Origin: Gemmatimonadota bacterium | GTDB taxonomy: Bacteria > JAAXHH01 | Assembly (NCBI GenBank): GCA_026713285.1 | Contig: JAPOOT010000389.1 | Span: 1-15,123 of the forward strand | Direction: 5' to 3' | DNA length: 15,123 nucleotides | Shown: in pieces, positions 1 through 5,900 of the stretch | Numbering within the stretch: position 1 is the first letter of the stretch | Layout of the letters: the number at the start of each line of letters is the position of its first letter | Notes under the pieces: model-generated | Told to the model about the DNA's origin: nothing | Databases searched by the model: none | What the model saw: only the letters and a program-made list of their open reading frames with translations | Made by a program: the position numbers and the translations under genes

Positions 1-231
1 GAGGGTATGCTTGATTTCCCGCAGGCTGTGGGCGTCCGCGAGCGTAGGTGTGGTCACACGTACGATTTCACATCCCAGTTCATGCAATCGGATGATCGCT
101 TCCACACACGCTGCGACGTCCCGCGTGTTCTCCGTGATCATAGACTGCACGACAATGGGATGCTGGCCGCCGATCGTGACGTTACCTACGCGGACTTCCC
201 GCGTTTTTCTCCTCGGATAAACCATCTCCAT
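1..231 (-). CDS. ispG: IspG (GcpE), 4-hydroxy-3-methylbut-2-enyl diphosphate synthase, N-terminal part (runs off window)
   Basis: This iron-sulfur enzyme catalyses the penultimate step of the MEP isoprenoid pathway, converting MEcPP to HMBPP in the cytoplasm. The visible 77 codons read MEMVYPRRKTREVRVGNV, then IGGQHPIVVQSM and ELGCEIVRVTTPTLADAH, which match the N-terminal TIM-barrel start of IspG (basic R-x-T-R-x-V-x-VG opening, VQSM loop, GCEIVRV strand). The C-terminal [4Fe-4S] cysteines lie outside the window. The ATG at 231 is preferred over the in-frame ATG at 225 because an AAGGA lies 9 nt upstream of it. A candidate promoter lies at 357-384, and a 7-bp hairpin lies in the leader between promoter and start. 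The sigma/anti-sigma pair upstream has the same orientation. The family call is firm; the long or short IspG subtype cannot be judged from this fragment. Confidence 0.93.
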   Translation of the reverse strand, partial: MEMVYPRRKTREVRVGNVTIGGQHPIVVQSMITENTRDVAACVEAIIRLHELGCEIVRVTTPTLADAHSLREIKHTL

Positions 232-319
232 GCAGTTGGTTCCTTCATGGACGGTACCATGGCGGGACCATCGACCCGGCCGGTTTGAAGGTACCGGTAT
301 TCCTCCAATTCCGTATATA

Positions 320-337
320 CGCGAAGCCTGCTTCGCG
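320..337 (-). other. Hairpin in the ispG leader
   Basis: This is a perfect 7-bp inverted repeat, CGCGAAG-CCTG-CTTCGCG, with a 4-nt loop. It lies between the candidate promoter and the ispG start codon, so it would be part of the ispG 5' leader. No T-tract follows on either strand, so a simple terminator is unlikely. Any regulatory role is inference. Confidence 0.5.
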
Positions 338-356
338 CATCATTCAGATACTTCGT

Positions 357-384
357 AACGTACTCGCCCCCAGTCGATTGTCAA
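357..384 (-). promoter_or_regulatory. Candidate sigma-70-type promoter of ispG
   Basis: On the minus strand, a perfect -35 TTGACA (384-379) is followed after 16 nt by TACGTT (362-357), in the -10 position. The same two hexamers with the same spacing occur at 2489-2516 ahead of the exporter operon, which raises confidence that this is a real element. Transcription would begin near 350, giving a leader of roughly 120 nt. Confidence 0.45.
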
Positions 385-451
385 CATCTTATTGCCTGGG
401 TTACGTACCGCAAACAACCAGAGGAATCCGGTCGAATGCACCGGAACGGCG

Positions 452-479
452 CTGATCCCGCTCAACGCAGCGGGATCAG
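452..479 (-). terminator. Strong hairpin across the anti-sigma stop codon; possible terminator or attenuator
   Basis: An 11-bp perfect inverted repeat, CTGATCCCGCT-CAACGC-AGCGGGATCAG, overlaps the last codons and the TGA stop (464-462) of the anti-sigma-like gene. No run of T follows on the minus strand, so this is not a canonical intrinsic terminator. It could stabilise the 3' end or attenuate read-through into ispG. Confidence 0.45.
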
Positions 480-1148
480 ACCGAGTTCGACCTTGTCCAT
501 GTCACCGGGCGTAATGCGAGGAGGATGATCGATCGGGAATTTAGGTCCCGATATGGTCCTGGATCTGCTCACCAGTACGCGACGGTCAAACGTTATTGCT
601 CGAATATGAAGGGCATGCCACTGAAACGACCTGGGCAGCCTGAAAATCCTTAAATACACCCGTTGATTCCTGTCCTGATGGATTTCCCCGCACAACGCTC
701 CATCCCCGCTGGCGAAATACGGCGCCGAAGTCTTGCCGGTTGTGGCCGTTTTTACGGCATCCGGTTGCATATGCCGTGTGGAAAGCGAGTCGGGATTGCC
801 TGCACTCCTGTCGGATGAGAAGTAACTTGAGGCTACCACCCCGGATGGATGGTTTACATTGAGCATATACCAGATTACACGTGCGATGGAATCGGTATAG
901 GACGAAGCTTCAGATTCTTCCAGCCATCGAAGTTTGTCCCTGCAGTCGAGACAGATTCCAAGGTGTCCTCCCAGGGTCTCTCTCTCGCACGTGGGAAGCT
1001 GATTCGGATCTTCATGAAACACCAACAGTGTTTCCGAGGTCGGACATGAAGAATCCAGCAGCTCACAGTATTTTCGCAGGAGGTCAGCGATCTGAGTACG
1101 ATCCGGCAACCTGTCGAAGTCGCCGCGCCCCGCAACTCGCTGATGCAT
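462..1148 (-). CDS. Zinc-finger anti-sigma-like protein without a membrane segment
   Basis: This 228-aa protein probably binds and inhibits the sigma factor encoded just upstream. Residues 62-69 (HLGICLDC) form the H-x3-C-x2-C signature of the ZAS zinc-binding anti-sigma domain, and C54 may be a further ligand. Unlike many anti-sigma factors it shows no hydrophobic transmembrane helix; residues 88-98 (IARVIWYMLNV) are too short. The C-terminal half, from about residue 160, has beta-rich stretches such as RVYLRIFRL and VELGLIPL and resembles no family I can name. The ATG at 1148 has an ideal AAGGAG (1159-1154) 5 nt upstream, lying inside the end of the sigma gene, and the sigma stop codon is only 2 nt away, so translation is probably coupled. 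The domain call is reasonably firm; the partner and signal are inferred from position. Confidence 0.65.
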   Translation of the reverse strand: MHQRVAGRGDFDRLPDRTQIADLLRKYCELLDSSCPTSETLLVFHEDPNQLPTCERETLGGHLGICLDCRDKLRWLEESEASSYTDSIARVIWYMLNVNHPSGVVASSYFSSDRSAGNPDSLSTRHMQPDAVKTATTGKTSAPYFASGDGALCGEIHQDRNQRVYLRIFRLPRSFQWHALHIRAITFDRRVLVSRSRTISGPKFPIDHPPRITPGDMDKVELGLIPLR

Positions 1149-1150
1149 GG

Positions 1151-1858
1151 CTACTCCTTTTTATTAGGTTTGGGACGTTGAATACCTTCACATACGCAAT
1201 TGGCAAAATGTTCGTAATCTCGAAATCTACTTTGTATCTTGCGGCGGAGCCGATACATGCAGTCGTAGATCATCTGTCCCATGCGTTTAACCGGTACTCC
1301 GAACGATTCCGCAATGTCCTCCCTGCTCATTTCGCCTCTCAGTTCTTTGACATACATGTAGAGGACATTCCTGCATCGCTGCCCCGTAAAGTACTTCAGG
1401 GCCGTATGCAACAGGAAAACCAGTTCTTCTTCTTCCCTTTGTCTTAAATACCGGTCCGCTCTGTTGTTGGGGTCCGTGTCTTCGATCTGAAACCCCGACT
1501 CGTTGTTCGATGCGAACCAGTCGATATCGACGAACTTGATCCCCTTCCCCCTGGCGACACCTAGCCGAGAAGGCATGGCGTCCAGGCACTTGATCTTGGC
1601 AATGCGGGTAATATAGGTGCCCAATGCGCTGCGAAATTCGAACTGGGGTAGACTTTGAATGACCGCGATGTAGATATCATTCAGGATATCTTCCTTTTCA
1701 CCTGCCGGAATCCAGTATGCTTTCTGGTATACCCAGAAGTGAACAGGCTTGTCCTGTGTGAAGTAAAGATTGTAGAGTTGACTCTGCGCATCTGATCGAC
1801 CCTCAAGACAGGCGTGTATCAGATTGACGTCTCCTGGGCTTTTTGATTGCGTGTTCAT
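1151..1858 (-). CDS. ECF-type RNA polymerase sigma factor
   Basis: This 235-aa protein has the two-domain layout of small sigma-70 (ECF-like) factors and should redirect RNA polymerase to a specific promoter set. Region 2 spans about residues 10-100: LYNLY, then GEKEDILNDIYIAVIQSLPQ, then TYITRIAKIKCLDAM, matching the helix pattern that contacts core polymerase and the -10 element. Region 4 spans about 140-213 (LLHTALKYF, CRNVLYMYV, then the helix-turn-helix SREDIAESFGVPVKRMGQMI and YRLRRKI). The ATG at 1858 was chosen because homology starts about ten residues later; the frame stays open to a TTG at 2023 without a ribosome binding site or recognisable domain. No good Shine-Dalgarno precedes 1858 (an AAGG lies 16 nt away), so the start is less certain than the family. 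It is coupled to the zinc-finger protein gene downstream. Confidence 0.78.
   Translation of the reverse strand: MNTQSKSPGDVNLIHACLEGRSDAQSQLYNLYFTQDKPVHFWVYQKAYWIPAGEKEDILNDIYIAVIQSLPQFEFRSALGTYITRIAKIKCLDAMPSRLGVARGKGIKFVDIDWFASNNESGFQIEDTDPNNRADRYLRQREEEELVFLLHTALKYFTGQRCRNVLYMYVKELRGEMSREDIAESFGVPVKRMGQMIYDCMYRLRRKIQSRFRDYEHFANCVCEGIQRPKPNKKE
1154..1159 (-). promoter_or_regulatory. Ribosome binding site of the anti-sigma-like gene, inside the sigma gene
   Basis: AAGGAG on the minus strand, 5 nt before the ATG at 1148, overlaps the final codons of the sigma factor gene. It fixes the start and indicates translational coupling of the two genes. Confidence 0.75.
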
Positions 1859-1888
1859 GGTTTCAAAGTAGCTGCCTTTCCACTGAAT

Positions 1889-1918
1889 GCGCCTGAACGC
1901 ACAGGGCCGATCAGGCGC
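1889..1918 (-). promoter_or_regulatory. Inverted repeat just upstream of the sigma factor start
   Basis: An 8-bp perfect inverted repeat, GCGCCTGA and TCAGGCGC, separated by 14 nt lies 31-60 nt upstream of the sigma ATG. It could be an operator or a leader hairpin. Function is not shown by the sequence. Confidence 0.35.
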
Positions 1919-2163
1919 GTCTGGTGTATCCGGCACGGACGTACTCCCAGGATCTCCGGGGAAGAGAACTCCGCTATCCTGAGCCTGTGAAAGGACAACC
2001 TGGTTGCCGCTCCGCCAGTTCAAGGATACAATGGCCGATGGTTGACTCGACTTGACGGGATATTGGGATCGAACGCTGTTCCATTCACGGCCGACGCGGA
2101 CTTAACAGCGTTCAATCTGTACTTCTTGAGGCGGTAGATGGTACACGCCTGTATGCATCGAAG

Positions 2164-2188
2164 GGCAGACCGGCACCCCGGCACTGCC
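2164..2188. repeat. Imperfect hairpin
   Basis: GGCAG (2164-2168) pairs with CTGCC (2184-2188), and the inner CCGG (2170-2173) pairs with CCGG (2178-2181) around a CACC loop. It is the first of three adjacent inverted repeats in this non-coding stretch. Confidence 0.4.
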
Positions 2189-2203
2189 TATCTTCACTGT
2201 GCA

Positions 2204-2246
2204 AACCGGTAACGGCCCCGTGGCGCCTTGTCGGGGCGGACCGGTT
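2204..2246. repeat. Two-part inverted repeat
   Basis: AACCGGT (2204-2210) pairs with ACCGGTT (2240-2246), and GCCCCG (2215-2220) pairs with CGGGGC (2232-2237). A small internal loop and an 11-nt apical loop separate the parts, giving 13 base pairs in all. It could be a structured RNA, a leader element or a protein-binding site; no T-tract follows. Confidence 0.45.
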
Positions 2247-2488
2247 ACGAGTTTATATACGGTGCATCCTGGACCAGTGTTGTGCATGGTGTAAGCCCAC
2301 CACACCGTTCGCACTGATCAGTCGTATATTCAGATCACCCGTATAGCTGGTTAATATTGACCCGGGATGCGCTTCCAATTAAATTCCGAATGTACACGTG
2401 TGCAGTGATAGGCGAAAATAAATGCGTTACAAACGCCATGTTGTATTAGTCGGGAAAGTGGGAAAAAACTCGATTTAAATCTGAAATC

Positions 2489-2516
2489 TTGACAATACAA
2501 TGGTTTTTATTACGTT
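2489..2516 (+). promoter_or_regulatory. Candidate promoter of the RND exporter operon
   Basis: A perfect TTGACA (2489-2494) and TACGTT (2511-2516) are spaced by 16 nt in AT-rich DNA. The element is the same as the one ahead of ispG, including AT just after the -35 and A just after the -10. It faces the exporter gene, leaving a leader of roughly 260 nt. Confidence 0.5.
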
Positions 2517-2767
2517 AACTTGAAATAAATCACCATTGCGATCGGGTAAGATCGCCGAAATGCACGGTCCGGACGAAGTAAACGCCGCAATGAAGCTTTG
2601 TATAACATCACGATCACGCGCATGGCCGGGATCTCGAACACGCGGAAGCGTCAGGTATACAAACGAGCAGGACCATGGTAGTCCTTCACTCAGGGAGTCC
2701 TTTACGCATCGGCTGAAGAATCGAAATAGTAAACTGTTGATCGAACTGCTGAAGGACGATTAAAACA

Positions 2768-2773
2768 GAGGGG
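2768..2773 (+). promoter_or_regulatory. Ribosome binding site supporting the TTG start of the exporter
   Basis: GAGGGG lies 8 nt upstream of TTG 2782. An in-frame TAA at 2761-2763 excludes any longer version, and starting later would remove part of the first membrane helix, so TTG is the likely start codon. Confidence 0.65.
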
Positions 2774-2781
2774 TCGCATTT

Positions 2782-5067
2782 TTGAATCTCGACCGTTACA
2801 CCGTCGTGGTACTCCGTCACCGATGGTTGGTGATTGTATTCTCGCTGGCATTCATGCTCGCCATGGCGGCCGGTAGCCGTTTCATAACCGTCTCCAACGA
2901 GCATCGCGTCATGTTCGGCGAGGACAATCCACAACTCGCGGCCTTCGACGCGCTGGAGGACACCTACGCTGCCTCCAATACCGCCCTGGTCGCCATCGCG
3001 CCCCGGACCGGTTCCGTCTTCACCCGCGATGCGCTGGGTGTCGTCGAAGCACTCACTGAATCCGCCTGGCTCGCTCCATATTCCACCCGGGTAAACTCTC
3101 TCACGAATTACTTCCACAGCGAGGCGATGGAAGACGATCTCATCGTCGGTCCGCTCGTCGAGGACGCCGCGTCGCTGAGCGATGCCGACCTGGTTCGCAT
3201 CGAGTCGATCGCGCTGGATTCCCAGGAAATCGTCGGGCGGCTCGTTTCTCCTGACGGAAGGGTGGCCGGGCTGGCGATCAACTTCGTCATGGGCGAGAAT
3301 CCGGACCTGGCGGTCAAGGAGCTCACCGATTACCTGGACATCATGCTGGAGGATGCACGGGAGAACACCCCCGACGTTGATTTCTACCTGACGGGCGACG
3401 TGGTCATGAACCGGGCCTTCGCCGATGCCACCCAAGACGACCTTGAAACCCTGCTGCCTATCGTTTTCGTCCTCATCTTGATCACCTCGACCTTACTCCT
3501 GAGATCCTTTCTGGGAACAGGCATCATCGTCGTCATGATAGGCTTCGTGATATCGACGACCATGGGGTTCGCCGGTTGGTTCCATACGGTTTTCAGTCCG
3601 GTAAATTCAGGGGTGCCCATTATCGTCATGGCGATTTCCGTCGCCCAGGCGGTACACATCATCACGCATACGCTGACGGGGATTAGAGACGGAGCGGAAC
3701 GGAACGAGGCGGTCGCGAAATCCATTAGAACAAATGCCTACCCGGTGTTCCTGGCCTCGATCACCACCGCGATCGGTTTTCTCAGCCTGAACTTCTCTGA
3801 TTCGCCACCGTTTCACATTCTCGGCAACTTCGTGGCCTTCGGGGTGATGATCACCTTCATCTACGCCGTTACGCTCCTGCCCGCGCTGCTTTCGGTCCTT
3901 CCGCTGCGGGCCCGTGCCGCTGGTTCCCGGCAACCGGTCTTCTTCGATCGCCTGGGCGATTTCGTCGTTTCGCGGCGCAAACCGCTGCTCTGGTCCGTCG
4001 GGCTGTTGACGGTCGTCCTGATCACCGGCGTGCCCAGGAACCAACTGACCGACAGTTGGCCGGATTACTTCGATGAACGCTACGAATTCCGGCGGGATAC
4101 GGATTTCGTCATGGAAAACCTGACCGGATTGCTGTCCTTCGAGTATACGCTGGCCGCGGAGGAAGAAGGCGGGATCACCGATCCGGATTACCTCCGTCAG
4201 GTGGAGGCTTTCGCGGAATGGAACCGGAGTCAGCCTGAAGTGGGCCACGTGCAGGCCTTTTCGGACATCATGAAGCGGCTGAACAAAAACATGCACGGAG
4301 ACGATCCGGCCTTCTTCCGTATACCCGATGCCCAGGATCTTGCCTCGCAGTACCTGTTGCTCTACGAACTGTCTCTGCCCTTTGGCAGCGACCTGAACGA
4401 CCGGATCGATGTCTCCAGGTCGGCAACGCGCATGACGGTCGTGATTCGCGGCCGGTCGAGCCAGGATCTGCAGGACCTGGCCAGTCGAGGGGAGGCCTGG
4501 CTCCGCGAAAACGCCCCGGCGCTTGCCACCGAAGCCACCGGCCTCAACGTGGTGTTCGCCCATATCTCCCAGCGCAATATTGAATCGATGCTGCGCGGAA
4601 CGGTGGTCGCCATGGCGTTCATTTCGCTCATCCTGGTCCTGGTCTTCAAGAGTATCCGATTCGGTCTCATCAGTCTGCTGCCCAATTTCGTGCCGGCGGC
4701 CATGAGCTTTGGGCTCTGGGGACACCTGGTCGGCGAAGTGGGCATCGCCTCATCGGTGGTCATCGTCGTCGCATTCGGCATCGTCGTGGACGATACAATC
4801 CACTTTCTCAGCAGGTACCTCAAGGCGCGCAAAGAGGAAGGTCTGTCGGCGGAAGAAGCGGTGCGTGTTACCTTCCGATCCGTTGGGAAGGCGCTGTGGA
4901 CCACGACACTGGTCCTTTCCGCGGGCTTCCTGGCCTTCGCCGAGTCGGGATTCCAGGTGTCATGGGCCCTAGGACTGCTGGTGACCATTACCATCGCCTT
5001 TGCGATCATAGCCGACTTCCTGCTGCTTCCTCCGCTGCTTATGGCGCTCGACAGGAGAAAACCATGA
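2782..5067 (+). CDS. RND superfamily (MMPL-type) inner-membrane exporter
   Basis: This 761-aa protein is probably a proton-driven exporter of lipids or other hydrophobic compounds. The layout is two repeated halves with 12 predicted membrane segments: TM1 about 11-31, a periplasmic loop about 33-220, TM2-6 about 222-374, TM7 about 401-419, a second loop about 420-600 and TM8-12 about 604-753. The second-half helix carries AFGIVVDDTIHFLSRY (664-679), whose paired aspartates D670-D671 sit where MMPL/RND transporters relay protons; the matching first-half stretch is ISVAQAVHIITH (285-296). It is shorter than AcrB-type pumps (about 1,030 aa) and fits the COG1033-like exporters. The start is TTG, fixed by an upstream stop and ribosome binding site. 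Its stop overlaps the ATG of the LolA-like gene (ATGA). The family is firm; the substrate is unknown. Confidence 0.88.
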   Translation: MNLDRYTVVVLRHRWLVIVFSLAFMLAMAAGSRFITVSNEHRVMFGEDNPQLAAFDALEDTYAASNTALVAIAPRTGSVFTRDALGVVEALTESAWLAPYSTRVNSLTNYFHSEAMEDDLIVGPLVEDAASLSDADLVRIESIALDSQEIVGRLVSPDGRVAGLAINFVMGENPDLAVKELTDYLDIMLEDARENTPDVDFYLTGDVVMNRAFADATQDDLETLLPIVFVLILITSTLLLRSFLGTGIIVVMIGFVISTTMGFAGWFHTVFSPVNSGVPIIVMAISVAQAVHIITHTLTGIRDGAERNEAVAKSIRTNAYPVFLASITTAIGFLSLNFSDSPPFHILGNFVAFGVMITFIYAVTLLPALLSVLPLRARAAGSRQPVFFDRLGDFVVSRRKPLLWSVGLLTVVLITGVPRNQLTDSWPDYFDERYEFRRDTDFVMENLTGLLSFEYTLAAEEEGGITDPDYLRQVEAFAEWNRSQPEVGHVQAFSDIMKRLNKNMHGDDPAFFRIPDAQDLASQYLLLYELSLPFGSDLNDRIDVSRSATRMTVVIRGRSSQDLQDLASRGEAWLRENAPALATEATGLNVVFAHISQRNIESMLRGTVVAMAFISLILVLVFKSIRFGLISLLPNFVPAAMSFGLWGHLVGEVGIASSVVIVVAFGIVVDDTIHFLSRYLKARKEEGLSAEEAVRVTFRSVGKALWTTTLVLSAGFLAFAESGFQVSWALGLLVTITIAFAIIADFLLLPPLLMALDRRKP

Positions 5068-5900
5068 ATCTCGATAAACCACTGCGGCCGGTGCGCGGAC
5101 TGCGCGCCGCCCGAATCACCCTCCTGGCGATGTTCGTTTTACCGGGCATGCCGCTACAGGAGGCCTCGGCCGCCGACCAGGAGGAAGAAAAGGGGCTGCA
5201 GATCGCCCGCGACGCCCGGAAGCAGGACGAGGGATTCGGGAATTTCGCGGCCGGCATGAGCATGGTTCTGCGCAACAAGAAAGGCCAGGAAAGCCTCCGC
5301 GAAGTACGCGTAAAAGTGCTCGAGGCGGAAAACGACGGCAACATGAGTCTCTTCGTCTTCGACCAGCCGCGAGACGCCCGGGGCACCGCGCTACTCATAC
5401 ACGGCCACAAGGACCGGCCGGACGATCAGTGGCTCTACCTGCCGGCCCTGAAGCGCGTCAAGCGCATCAGTTCGTCCAACCGATCGGGATCCTTCATGGG
5501 AAGCGAGTTCACCTACGAGGACATGACCGTCCAGGAAGTGGAAAAGTTTACCTACAGGTATCTGCGTGAGGAACCCTGCGGAGACAGTCTGGACTGCGTG
5601 GTGACCGAACGCGTGCCGGTGGAGAAGGGATCGGTCTACCGCCGCCAGGTGGTCTGGCGCGACAAGGAAGAACTCCGTGTCTGGAAGGTGGAGTACTACG
5701 ACCGCAAAGACGCTCACCTCAAGACGCTTACACTGGGCGAATACCAGCAATACCTGGAAAGCTACTGGCGAGCCGGAAAGATGATCATGGAAAACCACCT
5801 TACGGGGAAGAGTACCGACCTGGTATGGACGGATTACCAGTTCCGGACCGACATCGATGAACGAGACTTTACCCGGACCGGACTGAGGCGGGTGCGTTGA
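5064..5900 (+). CDS. LolA-like outer membrane lipoprotein-sorting family protein (periplasmic)
   Basis: This 278-aa secreted protein probably takes lipid or a lipophilic cargo from the RND exporter across the periplasm. It has a signal peptide (basic start, hydrophobic residues 18-30, likely cut near ASA-A at 36-37). The mature part has the half-open beta-barrel pattern of the LolA-like family usually found beside RND/MMPL exporters: SMVLRNKKGQESLREVRVKV (66-85), SLFVFDQPRDARGTALL (95-111), then the highly conserved DDQWLYLPALKRVKRISSSN (120-139) and GSFMGSEFTYEDM (142-154), and WKVEYYDRKD (207-216). C172 and C178 could form a disulfide. The ATG at 5064 overlaps the exporter stop codon and has AGGAG 6 nt upstream; a longer open frame back to 4896 lies inside the exporter and is rejected. 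Confidence 0.85.
   Translation: MNLDKPLRPVRGLRAARITLLAMFVLPGMPLQEASAADQEEEKGLQIARDARKQDEGFGNFAAGMSMVLRNKKGQESLREVRVKVLEAENDGNMSLFVFDQPRDARGTALLIHGHKDRPDDQWLYLPALKRVKRISSSNRSGSFMGSEFTYEDMTVQEVEKFTYRYLREEPCGDSLDCVVTERVPVEKGSVYRRQVVWRDKEELRVWKVEYYDRKDAHLKTLTLGEYQQYLESYWRAGKMIMENHLTGKSTDLVWTDYQFRTDIDERDFTRTGLRRVR

Larger units (their letters stand above)
1859..2781. other. Long intergenic region between the divergent sigma and exporter genes
   Basis: I find no convincing gene in these roughly 920 bases. Bases 1859-2023 are an open N-terminal extension of the sigma frame without domain or ribosome binding site. Bases 2164-2302 hold three successive hairpins. From about 2340 the DNA becomes AT-rich and ends in a strong promoter-like element at 2489-2516, about 265 nt ahead of the exporter start. 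Bases 2536-2763 contain a 75-codon open frame in the same frame as the exporter and closed by TAA at 2761. Its basic, low-complexity translation matches nothing I recognise as an intact protein, though parts faintly recall a broken TetR N-terminus. Confidence 0.6.

Noticed and set aside
7..288. Plus-strand open frame of 93 codons at the left edge
   Set aside because: It is antisense to the clearly recognisable ispG N-terminus.
1859..2023. N-terminal extension of the sigma factor to a TTG at 2023
   Set aside because: There is no ribosome binding site at 2023, the extension has no sigma-like sequence, and the conserved domain starts about ten residues after the ATG at 1858.
2064..2094. GGAAC plus CGTC pair on the minus strand as an autoregulated ECF promoter for the sigma gene
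   Set aside because: The spacing is about 20 nt rather than the 16-17 nt expected, so I do not call it.
2102..2314. Minus-strand 70-codon open frame with GTG start
   Set aside because: It has no recognisable domain or ribosome binding site, its composition follows the GC-rich hairpins in the DNA, and it covers the inverted-repeat cluster.
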